A DNA stretch of 64,000 nt from Capitella teleta (Eukaryota > Annelida > Polychaeta > Capitellidae), in assembly GCA_000328365.1 (NCBI GenBank), contig KB301649.1:43408-107407 (forward strand), in the 5' to 3' direction. Shown in pieces: positions 1-11,700 of this stretch (the first letter of the stretch is position 1; each line of letters opens with the position of its first letter). The notes below the pieces were generated by a model. That model was not told the DNA's origin. It saw nothing but the letters and a program-made list of their open reading frames with translations, and did not search any database. The translations under genes and the position numbers were made by a program.

Positions 1-1861
1 AAAACGGTCTTCACCGNTTCTTCTTAGCACAGACAACCATACGGTGGCACCAAGTCACCNGGCTCTTCAACAGGCACTGGTTCAAGCACCCCCAGCTGAA
101 CATCTTAATCAAGGCCTGCTTTGACACTCTCTTGCCAGTGCAGAGGGACGGGTATGGGGGTGTGACAGGCAACCGGGGTGGCATCGGGGTTAATTATCAG
201 CTTGAGAGGGGAACAATCCATCAGTGGGAGACGCTGACGCTTGCATGTGTTAAATGTGTTTGCCCTGTAGTGATTCACCAGAAATTCTTGCAGTTGGCCC
301 CTATTCTCGTCAGTCGGTGAACAAGGTAGGCAGGTTGGCAAAGAAGGAGGTCCCTGACGTCGAGGGCAGAAGCAGGTAGAGTCAGCTGCACTAGGATCGT
401 CGTCTGCTGCCCCCTGGTCTTGGCCTGCACAAAAGGCAACCCCCACTGTAGGGAATCTGTTGGAGATGATGCCCAGGGCAGAGCATGCCTCACAGCTGAG
501 GAAGAGAGTATCTGTGCTGCCAGTGATGTAAGTCAGTTGACGAGTCTCCACTGTCTGTCCTTGGGGATTTGAGCTATGGAATCGCAGTGCTACTGCTCCC
601 AGGATGTTGATTCCTTGATTGTTGGCTGCATGCATCTTCAAGGAGACAGGAATCAGGTCTTTATCAGTGATCCCAAGTGCAGCAATAGCTCTCATGCCAG
701 CAAGGCAGCTCTGACAGCCTGTGTCAGCCATTGTGAGCAGAGAGGTGGATCTGTGCTTCAGGGACGTTAGATGGCCCAGTGTCTTGAAGTCTTCCGGGTG
801 TACACTGACGGTCAGGCTGATGTAAGGCTGGGGTTTTGATCTGTGTCGCGAAGGTGATCATAGATGTGGTGGTCTAATGATACCGATGCAGCCATTGGTG
901 TGGAGCTTATGGAGCACAAGGCATCAAAGACTGCGCCCTCTCTCTGAGTGTCACTGGAGGAGAGGGTCTTGTCTGCTTGCCTGGGTCCGTCGGGCTTCTG
1001 TGATCGTCGGCAGACGCTTTCATAGTGGTGTTCTATGTTGCACTTCTGGCATCTGTGTCCATAGGCCGGGCACTGTTGTTTGCGCAGCTTCGCAGGAGAC
1101 CTTTTTCCATGGCCTATCCGACCACAATATCCGCAGGGTTCGTCGGGGTGGCTTTTCTGCTCCTTCTTATATGAGCTTGAGGTCCGCATTGCCTGGGCTC
1201 CATTGGAATCAAGTAAGGAGGATGTAGAGCGCTTGCCCGCTTCTTTTGCCTCAATGATTCTGAGGGCCTCCTCAAAGGAAGGGTTTTGGTTGCTATGTCC
1301 GAGGACTTCCATCTGAATTTTCTGGTCTGCAATGCCTCGGATGAGAACATCACGGAGGATCTCTTCCATGAAGCTGACGTCCCGTTCACACCCCTGGCAT
1401 TTAGTGCTGTATTTACAGATCCGTGCCTGCCCTCTGATGCGAGCACCAAAGTTCCGTATTGGCTCATCATGATCCTGATGCATGTTGTGAAGGGCAACGC
1501 GTGACACCATGACATTTTCTTCACGTACGGCGAGGGATCTGATAGCCGTGAGGACGTCTTCTGGTTTCTTCTCAGTGAGCTTCCCAGACAAGCAGGTCAG
1601 ATCGTTTCAGAGGTGCTCATCACAACACTCGAGGAGCTGCAGGACAGTTTATCGGTCATCAGCAGAGTTGACATAGGCGATGAAATCATCCCAGCGGGAG
1701 ACGAAGTACTCCCAGTCCTCACTGGTGCCAGCTGCACTTATTGACGGGCGCTTGAACTTATCTGTAGACGGTTTGCTTTGGCTGTGTGTAAGTGCATGCG
1801 TTGTGAGGAGGGCAGCGACGATCTGAGCATCGACGACCACCGTTAGCAAGCAATGTGGCAA
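1..1861 (-). mobile_element. Broken Ty3/Gypsy-type LTR retrotransposon, 5' part
   Basis: This is a fossil Ty3/Gypsy-like element read on the minus strand and cut by the left window edge. Gag-like sequence lies at about 812-1861 and includes a cysteine/histidine cluster of zinc-knuckle type near 1040-1140. An aspartic-protease-like segment and the approach to reverse transcriptase lie at about 1-731. The order gag, protease, RT is normal for the family. It is broken, with a few interruptions. The 5' LTR was not recognised, and the right border abuts another element near 1.9 kb. Family assignment rests on domain order and motif resemblance. Confidence 0.8.
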
Positions 1862-1939
1862 GGCACACTGAGGTCATCATGAGAGAGTGTGCAGAAAGGA
1901 GACAACAGCAACACAGACAACACACAACAAAGTAAGAAC

Positions 1940-3600
1940 AATTGCAAAGGCAAATGACCATTCTACTCATCACCAGAAATGCCCTGAACTACGTCAATGA
2001 CCAGAAAGTGGATTTTGAAGTAGGCACAGGGTCAGCAAACAGCTTCATTTGTCAAGCATCGTGGTCCAGTATTGGGTCTCCACCTCTACAACCTGTCACC
2101 ACTGAAAATCAGTCATCTTCTGCCGCTGATGGAGAGCATCAGAATGCAAACCCAGACTTCTTCCAAGCTGCTGATGTCTCTCGACTTCTGCGTAGCTGAA
2201 TAACCCGATCTGAATATATTGGGTTGAACAGCAGTAAAACAGCTCGACATTTCAGTCGATGCTCTGTTGCAGCAGTCATCCAAAGATGGAGTCAAAAAAG
2301 TACTTGAAACCAAGCCAGATGCCGCCTTGCAGCAGACATGCAAGAATCTATGTGAGGAGTTTCCGGATATGTTCAAAGATGGATTGGGAACCATGAAGTG
2401 TTATGAATGACCCTCATTGTACACAACATGTCTATTTAATTGTACCATTATATTCCAATGATTGAAGCGTGCCGTCAAATTTGCAAGCGCCGTTTTGTAA
2501 TTGTTTTCAACTCGTGACCACAAGAATGGTTGCTCCACGTCAAATTCGCAAGCGTCTTTTTGTAATTGACTTCAACTCTTGACCACAAGAATGGTTGCTC
2601 CACATGAGGTAGGCGATACTCCATTCCTACGATGGAAGTGATATGTAGCATCAAGCTGATAACCATTCATGTGGTTGCCCCAAATTTGTATAAAAACTCT
2701 GCGAGCTAGCAGATTTGGGAGGCATCGCCCACAAGCCAATGACTCTAGTAACGCAGTTATCTGAATAAATCACTGAGTCCAATGTTATTAAATTGGGGTT
2801 TTTTTTTGTCAATCAAGAACACCAACAACAACATTAACATGAAGAATTTTGAGCTGGAAGGCAAGTTCAAGAACAACATCAAACCAGTTTTCCACAATGC
2901 ACGTACAGTTTTGTTTGCAATACAAGATAAACTGGTACAAGCGTATGCAGAAGGAATCAAGAGACCTGTGTGGGAGAGGACACAATTCAACAGCTAGGGC
3001 ACTCCAGTCATTTCAATCAAGAAAGCACTACTACCAGGACAAGCAAAGACCAAACTCTAGTCTTTGGCAAGGCAACTATTTTGTCACAGTGAATCCTTTG
3101 TTGAAGTCACATCGTCACCCAATGCCTTCACCCCAACGATTGATGCACAAGCTCTCTGGTGGATATGGATTCACAGAGATCGAAATCATCAATGCCTATA
3201 ACCAGATTCCACTTGCTCCAGAGTCTCAGAAGCGATTGCCATTGAGCACTCACACTGGCGTCTTCCTACTGAAGCGATTTCTGTTTGGCATCACCTCAGC
3301 CCCTGGTTATTTCCTGGAAATTATGGAGCAACTAACAGAAGATCTCTTGGTGTAGCTATTTATCTTCACGATATCCTCGTCAATGGTAAAAATCAGAAGA
3401 ACATCTGAATAACTTTTGTAGCTTGTTGCAAGTTCACTCAACCAACCATGGACTAATAAGAATACCAACAAAAATCACTATTTATTGGCCTGGTATTGAT
3501 GCTGCAATCGTTCAGATGAGCCAACGCTGTACGACATGTGCTAAATATCAAGATTCTCCTCCCAAGGCACCAGTTCACACTTGGACCATACTAGACTAGA
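1940..3600 (+). mobile_element. Broken Ty3/Gypsy retrotransposon, pol remnant
   Basis: A second Ty3/Gypsy fossil on the plus strand. Parts seen in order are a protease-like segment (about 2000-2080), the region leading into reverse transcriptase (about 2320-2398), reverse transcriptase (about 2845-3400) and the zinc-binding head of integrase (about 3470-3590). Much of the RT/RNase H interior is absent and the element is clearly dead, with multiple breaks. It faces the opposite way to its neighbour at 1-1861, so these are two separate insertions. A solo LTR of another family interrupts it at 2399-2839. Confidence 0.85.
2399..2839 (+). mobile_element. Solo LTR (441 bp) nested in the Gypsy remnant
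   Basis: The segment starts TGTTA and ends TAACA, which are inverted LTR-type ends. It is flanked by the direct repeat TGAAG at 2394-2398 and 2840-2844, a 5-bp target-site duplication. Inside are a TATA-like run near 2688 and an AATAAA signal near 2763. Two tandem copies of a roughly 65-bp unit occupy 2473-2603. Pol homology of the host element resumes right after the duplication, so this is a later insertion reduced to one LTR. It does not resemble the LTR-like sequence at 3.6-3.85 kb, so it belongs to a different family. Confidence 0.85.
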
Positions 3601-3604
3601 TGAA

Positions 3605-3850
3605 TAATAACAGACTCTTTGTCAGACTTTAAGTAATGTAGCTGCGCTCAAGTGCAATAATCTAATTTTAGAGTAGGCGCAGCTTGCGCGCTGCCTGCAT
3701 GCGCTATCATATATAAGTCGGTGTTCTCGACGAATAAAGGCTTTTGAAACCTCTGACTCGAAATTCTGTTTTAACTGGGCTGAGACTCCGTTAAGCTTCG
3801 CTAAGGGGCTACGGACGAGCCCTGAGGACCCACGAATCTACAGTATGTCT
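3605..3850 (+). mobile_element. Probable LTR of the plus-strand Gypsy remnant
   Basis: This follows directly after the integrase fragment. It carries a TATA-like stretch (about 3710), an AATAAA signal near 3733 and a GC-richer tail, the usual order for a Gypsy LTR. Exact ends and a target duplication were not found, so the borders are approximate. Confidence 0.5.
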
Positions 3851-4195
3851 AATGACAAATGATTTCTTCAGAATTGACTGCTTGGCAGCGCTGACATTGC
3901 ACACTTTAGTCCAGAACACAGGAGATAGGTCCATAGACACATGTTAAGGCAAAGTAAATATTATAACTCAACATAATGTGTCTGCGGACCAATCAGACAT
4001 TTATTGTTGCCTCTTTTGAATCACCTGTAACATTAAGCAAAACCAACTTCTGGAGTCTGATGAGGCATGATTGGGTTATACGAGGTCAACTGTCTTTTCA
4101 ATAAACCCCAAGCTGTGAAAATTTTTTTTATCTAGTCGTTTTAAAACCTTATTTCACTGAGTCGGCCATGTTTTCTTTTTTTTTTCTATCATAAC
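3851..4195. other. No gene recognised
   Basis: AT-rich sequence between the retroelement debris and a SINE copy. Nothing with coding or RNA-gene character was seen. Confidence 0.5.
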
Positions 4196-4425
4196 AGGAA
4201 ATTCGAGAGACCAGAGAGTGCATGAGGCAGGATGGGGTTTTATGGCTCCACGTACCCAACCCATTTGGGTGATTCGGGCGCCAGAAAAGAAGCCTGGGAC
4301 CAAGGATTCCCCCAACTCTTATAAATAAATCTCTAGGGTTCTTCATCCTGGATACCACCATAGACAGTTATGCACAGCGTCCGGCCTTGTTACGCAATTT
4401 GGAAGCACTGCATAACAAGGGGATG
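4196..4425 (-). mobile_element. SINE copy (body), minus orientation
   Basis: The reverse complement matches the body of a SINE family repeated at 17.2, 23.9, 52.3, 53.9 and 57.8 kb. Shared landmarks include GGCGCCAGAA, ACCACCATAGACAGT and CGGCCTTGTTACGCA. The tRNA-like head is not evident in this copy. It lies upstream of DBF4. Confidence 0.75.
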
Positions 4426-4584
4426 ACTGGGGTCTGATCACATTGGCAGTGGCTGGCTGCATATGACATCGGCTGGCTGATGTCTGAGCAAATAGTTAAT
4501 CGGCTGCGGTTTGCTTGCTGTCCTGGTTTTCAGAAGCCCCTGACATTTTTGGGGATAAATTAATGGTTTATTTGTCTCATTATT
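4426..4584 (+). promoter_or_regulatory. Likely DBF4 promoter and 5' UTR
   Basis: The sequence just upstream of the inferred DBF4 start has several GGCTGGCT-like words (4450-4480) but no TATA box. The promoter role is inferred only from position. Confidence 0.35.
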
Positions 4585-7500
4585 ATGGATTTAAGCCACG
4601 GTAAGTTTCTCAGCAGCAGCTAGCCAGCCGATTTGACAAGTTGACAGTCAGCTAGTTGCTTGCCAGCCACTGTTGCTAACAACCAGCTGGAATCAGATAA
4701 CGTTATACGTTATGCATAATAATGATGTAAGCATACAGATGTAACAATTTGATATTAAAATAATCTGTCAGCAAGTTGTTGTAAAAGTTGTAATAGAAGT
4801 TGTATTCTTGAAGCCTCCGCAGATCCTCCTCCTTTTGCAGATCATAACGTTCTTGAAACAATTTTGGAAAACGCAAACGGGATTCATGCTGTCGATAACT
4901 TCAACCGGTGTCGAGCTTTTCGGTTCTTTAAACCAGCTAGGGTTCTGCGTGTCATCCTTTGTTCTGGCACTTAAATGTATGAATTGTCTTATTACTTGAA
5001 ATTTTGACGATCTTAATTATTACACAAAGAACCAATGGTTCAATCGATTTACTTTTTCATTGAATCACATAGCCCTCAGTTTTAAATTAATGAAATAATA
5101 ATCTAAAATAGTATCATTAATTATATGATTATTATTTATTTGTACGAGAATAATAATAAAAAATATATAGTTATAAGGTGAAAATAATGAAACTTAAGCA
5201 GGTTATGAATAATATTATGTATGTTCAGTTAGTATTTTGTAATTTTCACGATAGTTCATTTCTTTTGTCTTCTGTGGTCTGGACCAACTTCACCAAGATC
5301 ATGAAGATGTATTTTGTATTATTAGTAATGACAAATCATATGTCCAATATAAAAATATTGATTAAAACTCTCAAAGTTTCATGTGGCAACCTGTAACGAT
5401 CATGTTACCCTTACTCTAAAGAGTCTCCTTCGTCATCATAATACTGGTACATCAATCTGACAATATTCTCATTGCATATGATAATTCACTTCAATCAAAT
5501 TTGCTTCCAAAGAAAGTATCCTATTAATTTTTGTTTATAAATATATATTTACAGAATGCCTGAGCAAGATGATAGGTGCATTAAGAGGCCGCCGGCTGTA
5601 CGTCTACGTGCAGAACCGGTCAGCTGCTCATCAGCTGGAGCAGCTGGTGGCCTTGCATGAAGGCATTGTTGACCGCTTCCTCTCCAAAGACGTGCACTTC
5701 CTCATTATCAATTCTGAACACACAGCCCCAAAGAAACCCATGGCTCCGCCCCCAGTACATTGCAGTCGTGGGAAGGCGTTTCTGATGCATGCCATGAAAG
5801 CAGCAGATGCAGTGATGGATCCTGTTCAGTTTGCAGAAAGGTGGAAGATCACCCTCGTAACTGTGGAAGAGTTCCTTAACTTCCACTACCGCCATTATCC
5901 ATCAGGTCCTCTCCCCAAAGTGATCAGTGAGAATCTTGCAAGTTCAGGGGCGCCCACGACCAAGGGATACTACATGACACCACCGTGTGTGAAGTTTGAA
6001 GATGTTGAGTGCCGCTACAAACCTCAGTATATGCAATTTGGTCGCTATCCAACAATATTTGATGCTCATCCAATAACTGAATTTAAAGATGAACCTTTTG
6101 TTGTGAATAAGAGTCCAAAGAAGAAGACTAAACTTCCTGTGAAGGATGTTGACCATAAGAAAGGCTACTGTGAATGGTGCTGCGTCAGCTACAACTCACT
6201 CGAGAATCACGTTAAAAAAAGTAAACATTTGAAGATGATTTCCAACCCAAAAGAGTTTGAGGCATTGGATGAGGTCATAGGTCAACTGCCTACCATGCAG
6301 GACTTAGTATCGCGCTTGCAAGAAAAGCCAAGTATGGCAGGCAATGATTCAGAAAGTGGTTTTGCTGAAGGAGACAAATCAGAAGATTTCAAGTGCAATG
6401 TGACTGAAATGAAAGAAAGCAAAGTTGGCAATGCACCAACTGCTGCTGACCCAACTGTCAAATTTGATTACAGTGCTATCACTAGCGCAAGCCCAATGCC
6501 TGCCTTTGATGTTGACAAAATTGTGTTTGGTGAAAATAGTGTGAATACTCCACCCCCTGCACAGCAGAATCAGGTAAAAGAGCTGTTAGCTCACGAAAGC
6601 AACACAAAATCAAATGAGAGAACTGTGCCTCCAGCCACGCAGCCTCCTCAGCCAGATCAAAGCACTTCTGTAAATTCCTCTTGGGCTCCCTACTTCAACC
6701 CCATGTACGGTGGCTATGCGAACCAGTATTATGGCAGTGGTTACCTTTCCAGTTATCCGTCGTCCTATGCCACCACCCCTGCTTCATTTTACCATCCTTT
6801 ACAGTATCCCCAAATGCCTTATGCAATGTTGCCATTTGGCATCCATCCTAATCCCATGGGTCAACCATCTTCCCAGGCTTACTGTAGTCCTCATTTACCA
6901 GGACCCTTGAATGCGCATGGTTCATGCCCCTCATTGGCTGCAATTGGCAAGCCGAATGTGCCGACCCCTACGACCTCAGACTGTGTGCCTCTTCCCCCCA
7001 CTCATGCCTCCTGCCCTTCTCTGGTATCTCTCCCCCCTGCCCCTGATCTCTCAATGCCCCCTAATGCAAACCAGCCGTCATGGCCTTCGCAACCTGTCAC
7101 TCCTGCTTTTGATATCGGCTCTGCACCAAGCAACTTGAGTGAACCAAAACTGCCCTCAGAGCACTCGAAGATTCCTCACGCTCTGGACACACCCCCACAC
7201 AAGGCAGAAGATGATGTGCCTTACAATTTGAACAACTCTCTTCAGCGTCTCACTATGAATTGCAGCGCAACTGAGGTCTCTGAGTCCAAGTCCAAAGCCA
7301 CCAAGGAGGAGGGTTACTCTTTTGATCCCTTGCAGTTCAAAGTTCAGGACCTCTTCAACATTCCAGATTTAACTGCAGACGCTCAGCCTCCGAAAGAGGA
7401 CATCAAAGTGGAAGTGACTGAGGTGAAGAGCGAGGATGCGGATACGACTCTTGTGGAGGAACCTTCGAAAGATGAGACTGATCTGACTCCTGTGCAGTGC

Positions 7501-7620
7501 AAACATCAGCAACCATCAAAGCGCAAAAAAGTCTGGATTATGCTGCACATCGAAGAGCTCAAGTTCATTATTAGGAGAGTTACTCTGTCGCCAAAGAAAA
7601 TGAAAAAGATTGCATTGTGA
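4585..7620 (+). CDS. DBF4: DBF4, regulatory subunit of the Cdc7 (DDK) kinase
   Basis: DBF4 activates CDC7 kinase, which phosphorylates MCM helicase to fire replication origins in the nucleus. The inferred CDS joins 4585-4600 and 5555-7620 (693 aa; human DBF4 is 674). The 16-nt first exon (MDLSH) ends at a GTAAGT donor, and its phase fits exon 2. Exon 2 carries the N/BRCT-like region (about residues 15-115, with FLSKDVHFLI), motif M (about 147-165, VKFEDVECRYKPQYMQF) and the motif C zinc finger (about 208-232, GYCEWC followed by two His). Residues 330-560 are Pro/Ser/Tyr-rich and low in complexity. The first exon is the least certain part; initiation at the Met at 5569 would cost 10 residues. 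AATAAA signals lie at 7876 and 7892. It converges on ECPAS. Confidence 0.9.
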
Positions 7621-7875
7621 GGAAGGCACTCAACGATTCAGCTCAGGATTCAGAACACTGTGATATATACTGCATCATGTTGTGATGTTCAATTTTAGGA
7701 AAAGTTTTGCTATTTTTATATGCATTTTATTCTCTCTTTTTTTTTCCCCACACTTTTTAAAGAAATCTCTAAGTCACATGTGTGTTTTAGGAACGCGTGT
7801 AATTTGCATGTCAGGATGTGTGTATCATGTTTGTATCTCTCATCATTGTCATTCTTTGTCTCTGATTGGTTATGA

Positions 7876-7897
7876 AATAAAATTAATGTCAAATAAA
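7876..7897 (+). terminator. DBF4 polyadenylation signals
   Basis: Two AATAAA hexamers (7876-7881 and 7892-7897) lie about 260 bp after the DBF4 stop. Confidence 0.6.
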
Positions 7898-8753
7898 ACA
7901 TGTATTTGTTGAATTGTTGCACAATGTTGAGCTTGCAAAATCTTGAAATCATTTCCATGCATCAATTCCACCACTCTTGAAAGTTTTCAATTTGAGGATC
8001 ACTAACAAGCTAAAGATGATTTCCATTTGCATTGATTACCTTGTTGGCATCTTAATTTATCACCTGTACTTAATCATGAACATTTTTGTTCTTTTTGGGT
8101 ACATTTCATTGTAAATGTTTTCAGGGAAAACTATGTACTACTTTTTATTGGGTCATAACATTTTTGAACATGTCCCTTAATCCCCGATCAAGGACTCCCT
8201 TTAGATAACCAATTCTTTTGCCTACCAAGAAGTTCTTTTACTGGTCGATGGTTCATGGAGCAAATGGAATAAAGATACTCCATTCCAAATGGAGTATCTT
8301 TGGTTTGACAGTCCAAATCCGTCTCTTATCAGTCATATGTTGTGAGTCGGATCTTAGTTCTCTCATTCGATGTTACGCACGTGTACGTACATGTAGTTTC
8401 AAGAACTGTTCACTCATAGTCTGATATACTAGGCTGATATCAGCACTTTGGCTTGTCCAGATAAATGCATCACAAACACTGTTATATAACGTAAATAATG
8501 TAAATTACACTATGTATATGTACGTCAAATTCGCTTAGTATTTCAATATAGGTTCAATTCCACAGACCACTACACTTAAATCCCAGGATTCTTAGCTGAA
8601 AAAAGGACTACATGTACAGATTAAAATTTTATTAGGAAAAGAGAAAAAGACCACAGTTGGAATAAATAAATACAAAACCCAATACATGATAATAAACCTG
8701 ATCACAATGATTTTGAGCATTGCTTTAATCCCAATACTAACAATGAACCGAAA
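7898..8753. other. Convergent intergenic region DBF4/ECPAS
   Basis: No gene seen. It contains a perfect 14-bp inverted repeat with a 3-nt loop at 8271-8301 and a minus-strand AATAAA (plus-strand 8628-8633) that suits the ECPAS 3' end. Confidence 0.5.
8271..8301. repeat. Perfect 14-bp hairpin
   Basis: The arms AAAGATACTCCATT (8271-8284) and AATGGAGTATCTTT (8288-8301) are exact reverse complements with the loop CCA. The stem is too short for a normal microRNA precursor. Confidence 0.8.
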
Positions 8754-11700
8754 TTAATTACAGAAAGTATTGATACTCTTTAAGATATCTGATGCTGTGT
8801 CAGACAAATCCATTTGATTTTCCTTCGAGACAGTTTCCAACGCAACTTTCAATGCAGAAATTTGATTGTGACCAAGAATGTCCAAAACATTGGCACTGGT
8901 CAGTCTGCTGACCATCAGATTGGTCAGCTCCAAGGCCTCACTCCGCACGGCACTGTACTTGAGGTTCCCTAAGCATTTACAAATTGGTTGAACCATAGGA
9001 GACAGCAGAGGCTGGACAGTGGCAGTGTCCATCTCTTTCAGCTTATCTTCCTTCAGGATGACGGATCTAAAAGTAACATAGTAACAAACTGAGATGCTCT
9101 CTGGTGATCACTCACTTCTTCATGAACGCCTTGAGCGATCTCAACGCGGCTGTATCCACTTTCCATGTGCTCATGGTTAAACTCTGACATAAATATTCAC
9201 AATACTTCTGCCCGTGCTCAGCTGTCAAAGAAAAAGAAATTCAAGCTTCGCTTCAAAGATAAACACTTCTGTTACCTTGTGAGTCAGCTGAGTGTGGCCA
9301 GACTTGACCAAGACTATCAAAAACACACTGCAAGTACTTGAGCCAGAGATCATGCGTGACGTCATGATCTGACGCTTGCTGCTTGCTGTTTTTCTCTTTC
9401 ATCTGTGAACAAAGAAATCAGAACGAAAAACTCATACCGACAACGCTAAACCTCTTCAATGGTGGGATAAAGTATAGCAGCCACATCACTGAAGCGGTCT
9501 ACTTCATAGCACTCGAGCACTGCGCTCAAGCAAGTGAGCGCTTCCATGCGATATGCAATCCTCTCCTTTTGACTCTCTTTCAAAACCACACCGACCACCT
9601 CTTGTTCCACATTTGGTTGACCATCCCTCGCAACCAGTAACTCATTCCTGGTGAGATTGAAATAATAATAACAATCGCCTCAACCAGTGTTCTTGCACTC
9701 ACTTGCATGATGTACACACAGTTGCCACAGCTTTTAAGAGTTCCTCCTGTGATGAAAAAATAAAGAAATCAAAGTCGTATTTTCCAGAAGAAAAAAACTG
9801 CCAAATAACAACCTTTCCGTCCCAGATGCGTCCATTGAGACCAGTGACAAGCGCTTTGAGCACCACACCCAGGGAAGGGGGCCCCAGCTGGGACTGCATT
9901 TTGCTCGCAACGGCGCTCAAGGTGGCTGCCCCCTGCGCTTTCATCGGCCACGATTGCGAGTCGAGGGCGGTTTGAGCGAGCGCTACAACTTCCGTCATGT
10001 ACAGCCTCAAGCCAGCTTCAGTGCCAGGAGTAGCATCCAACCAGACCTCTTCCCAAACCGACGAGTCCTTCTCAGTCGATTCTGGAAACAAACTCTGAAA
10101 CATCGCTGAGACATTTTGTTGGGGTGAACCTACCTGGCGCTTTGGTCTCATGCATGGCCAGGTAAGCGAGGGGAAGCACCAGAGCCCCGTGACGCCTCAG
10201 GACATCAGGACTTCGCTGGTTGATGGCGTGCACAGTGATGCCGCATGCAGCACGCACCGAAGAGTTATCTGCCAACAGCACAACATGCAAATACCTGCCG
10301 TTAAAAGCACTCTTCCCACGCACCCTCTTTCTCAAGATACCAGCCCTTCAGTTTGTTCAACAGCTTCTCTACGCTGCTATCTTTGGCAACCTTGAACCAA
10401 GAAACCGTCAAGCTCAATAGCAATGACACGCAGGCACTTACCTTGACAACATAGCCGATAGCTGAGGCGTAAGATTTGCGCACGGTTGGATTGCGATCAT
10501 TCAAACCATTCAATAAAGCACCTAAAATTTTACCTGTGGAAAATTCAAAAATTTGACTCGAGAACATGAGGGGAATATGACTTAGTTACCAGCATAAGGA
10601 GTGATATCTTTGGGGCATTGACCGACAATGGAGATGATGAAACTAGCACAACCGGCCTGAAGAGGAGAAGTTACATCAAGAGTAATACTCGGACATTCGC
10701 CAATATGAGCTGCTTACTTTGGTTCCTAAGCCTACCCCACTTCGTACGAGATCTGTTAAGCTAGGAATGAGCTTTGGTAGAACTGAATCATCAACAAATT
10801 GCACGCACTGCGAAATGAAATATATGAGGAGGATAATAATAGCCAATTAAATGCTTACCAAGCTGACGGTCTCCATCATTGGGGATGTTTTAGACGCAGA
10901 CAGCCGTGCAGTATCCAACTGCAGAGAGAGATGATTAAACGATGAGAGAGCATAAAGTGAGTCGTACTTTATCTTGAGTCTCCTCACTGGACATGGTGGC
11001 ATGCAGACTGAGGTAGTTCAGATACTGTGGTTCCAGGGTGCTGAGTGCTTCCAAGAGAGCAGTAACCAAGAGAGGAATATGTGGCTTCAGTAGTTTGCCA
11101 GCCGTTTTACTGATCTTAACAATTGTAGCGAGCCTAAAGAGGAAACAGTTGAATGATAAGACGACCGGGTGAGCAACAGATGTGCTCACGCAATGGCTCT
11201 GCATTCCTGCACTTGGCTTCCTAGTCCTGCTTTCAGGAGACACGGCAGGACTTGGCTTGTAGCAGCTTCACCAACAGAACCCTGGCTGGCGTCACACAGC
11301 TTGATGCTTGTCTGAAATGGAGCTTAATCATGGAAGAGATCTTCTGCAATGAAACTCACCTTGCTTAGTGCTTTGATGGCAAGATCAGCAGCGTTTCGCA
11401 CAGACTCCTTGATGTCGTCTCTCACACGGAACATAGTCTCCCAGAGTTCGGGTAAATATGGAACAAGGTCGTCGACAGTGCGTCCACGTAGGAGCTCACA
11501 TACGGCCATGCAGCTACGGAGAGGAAGGACAGCGTAAGGAGCATGGTGCTAGAGGTAGCAGCACAAACCTGGACTCACGCACTCTCCACTGATTGTTGGT
11601 CAGATTTCGAATCAAATCCTCTGCGATGGGTTTCAGGTATTTGTCAACCTGAAAGTAACGTTGACTCATGATTTCAGGGTATTTCTCATTCACTCACGGT

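Noticed and set aside
8271-8301. microRNA precursor
   Set aside because: A 14-bp stem and 3-nt loop are too short for Drosha/Dicer substrates.
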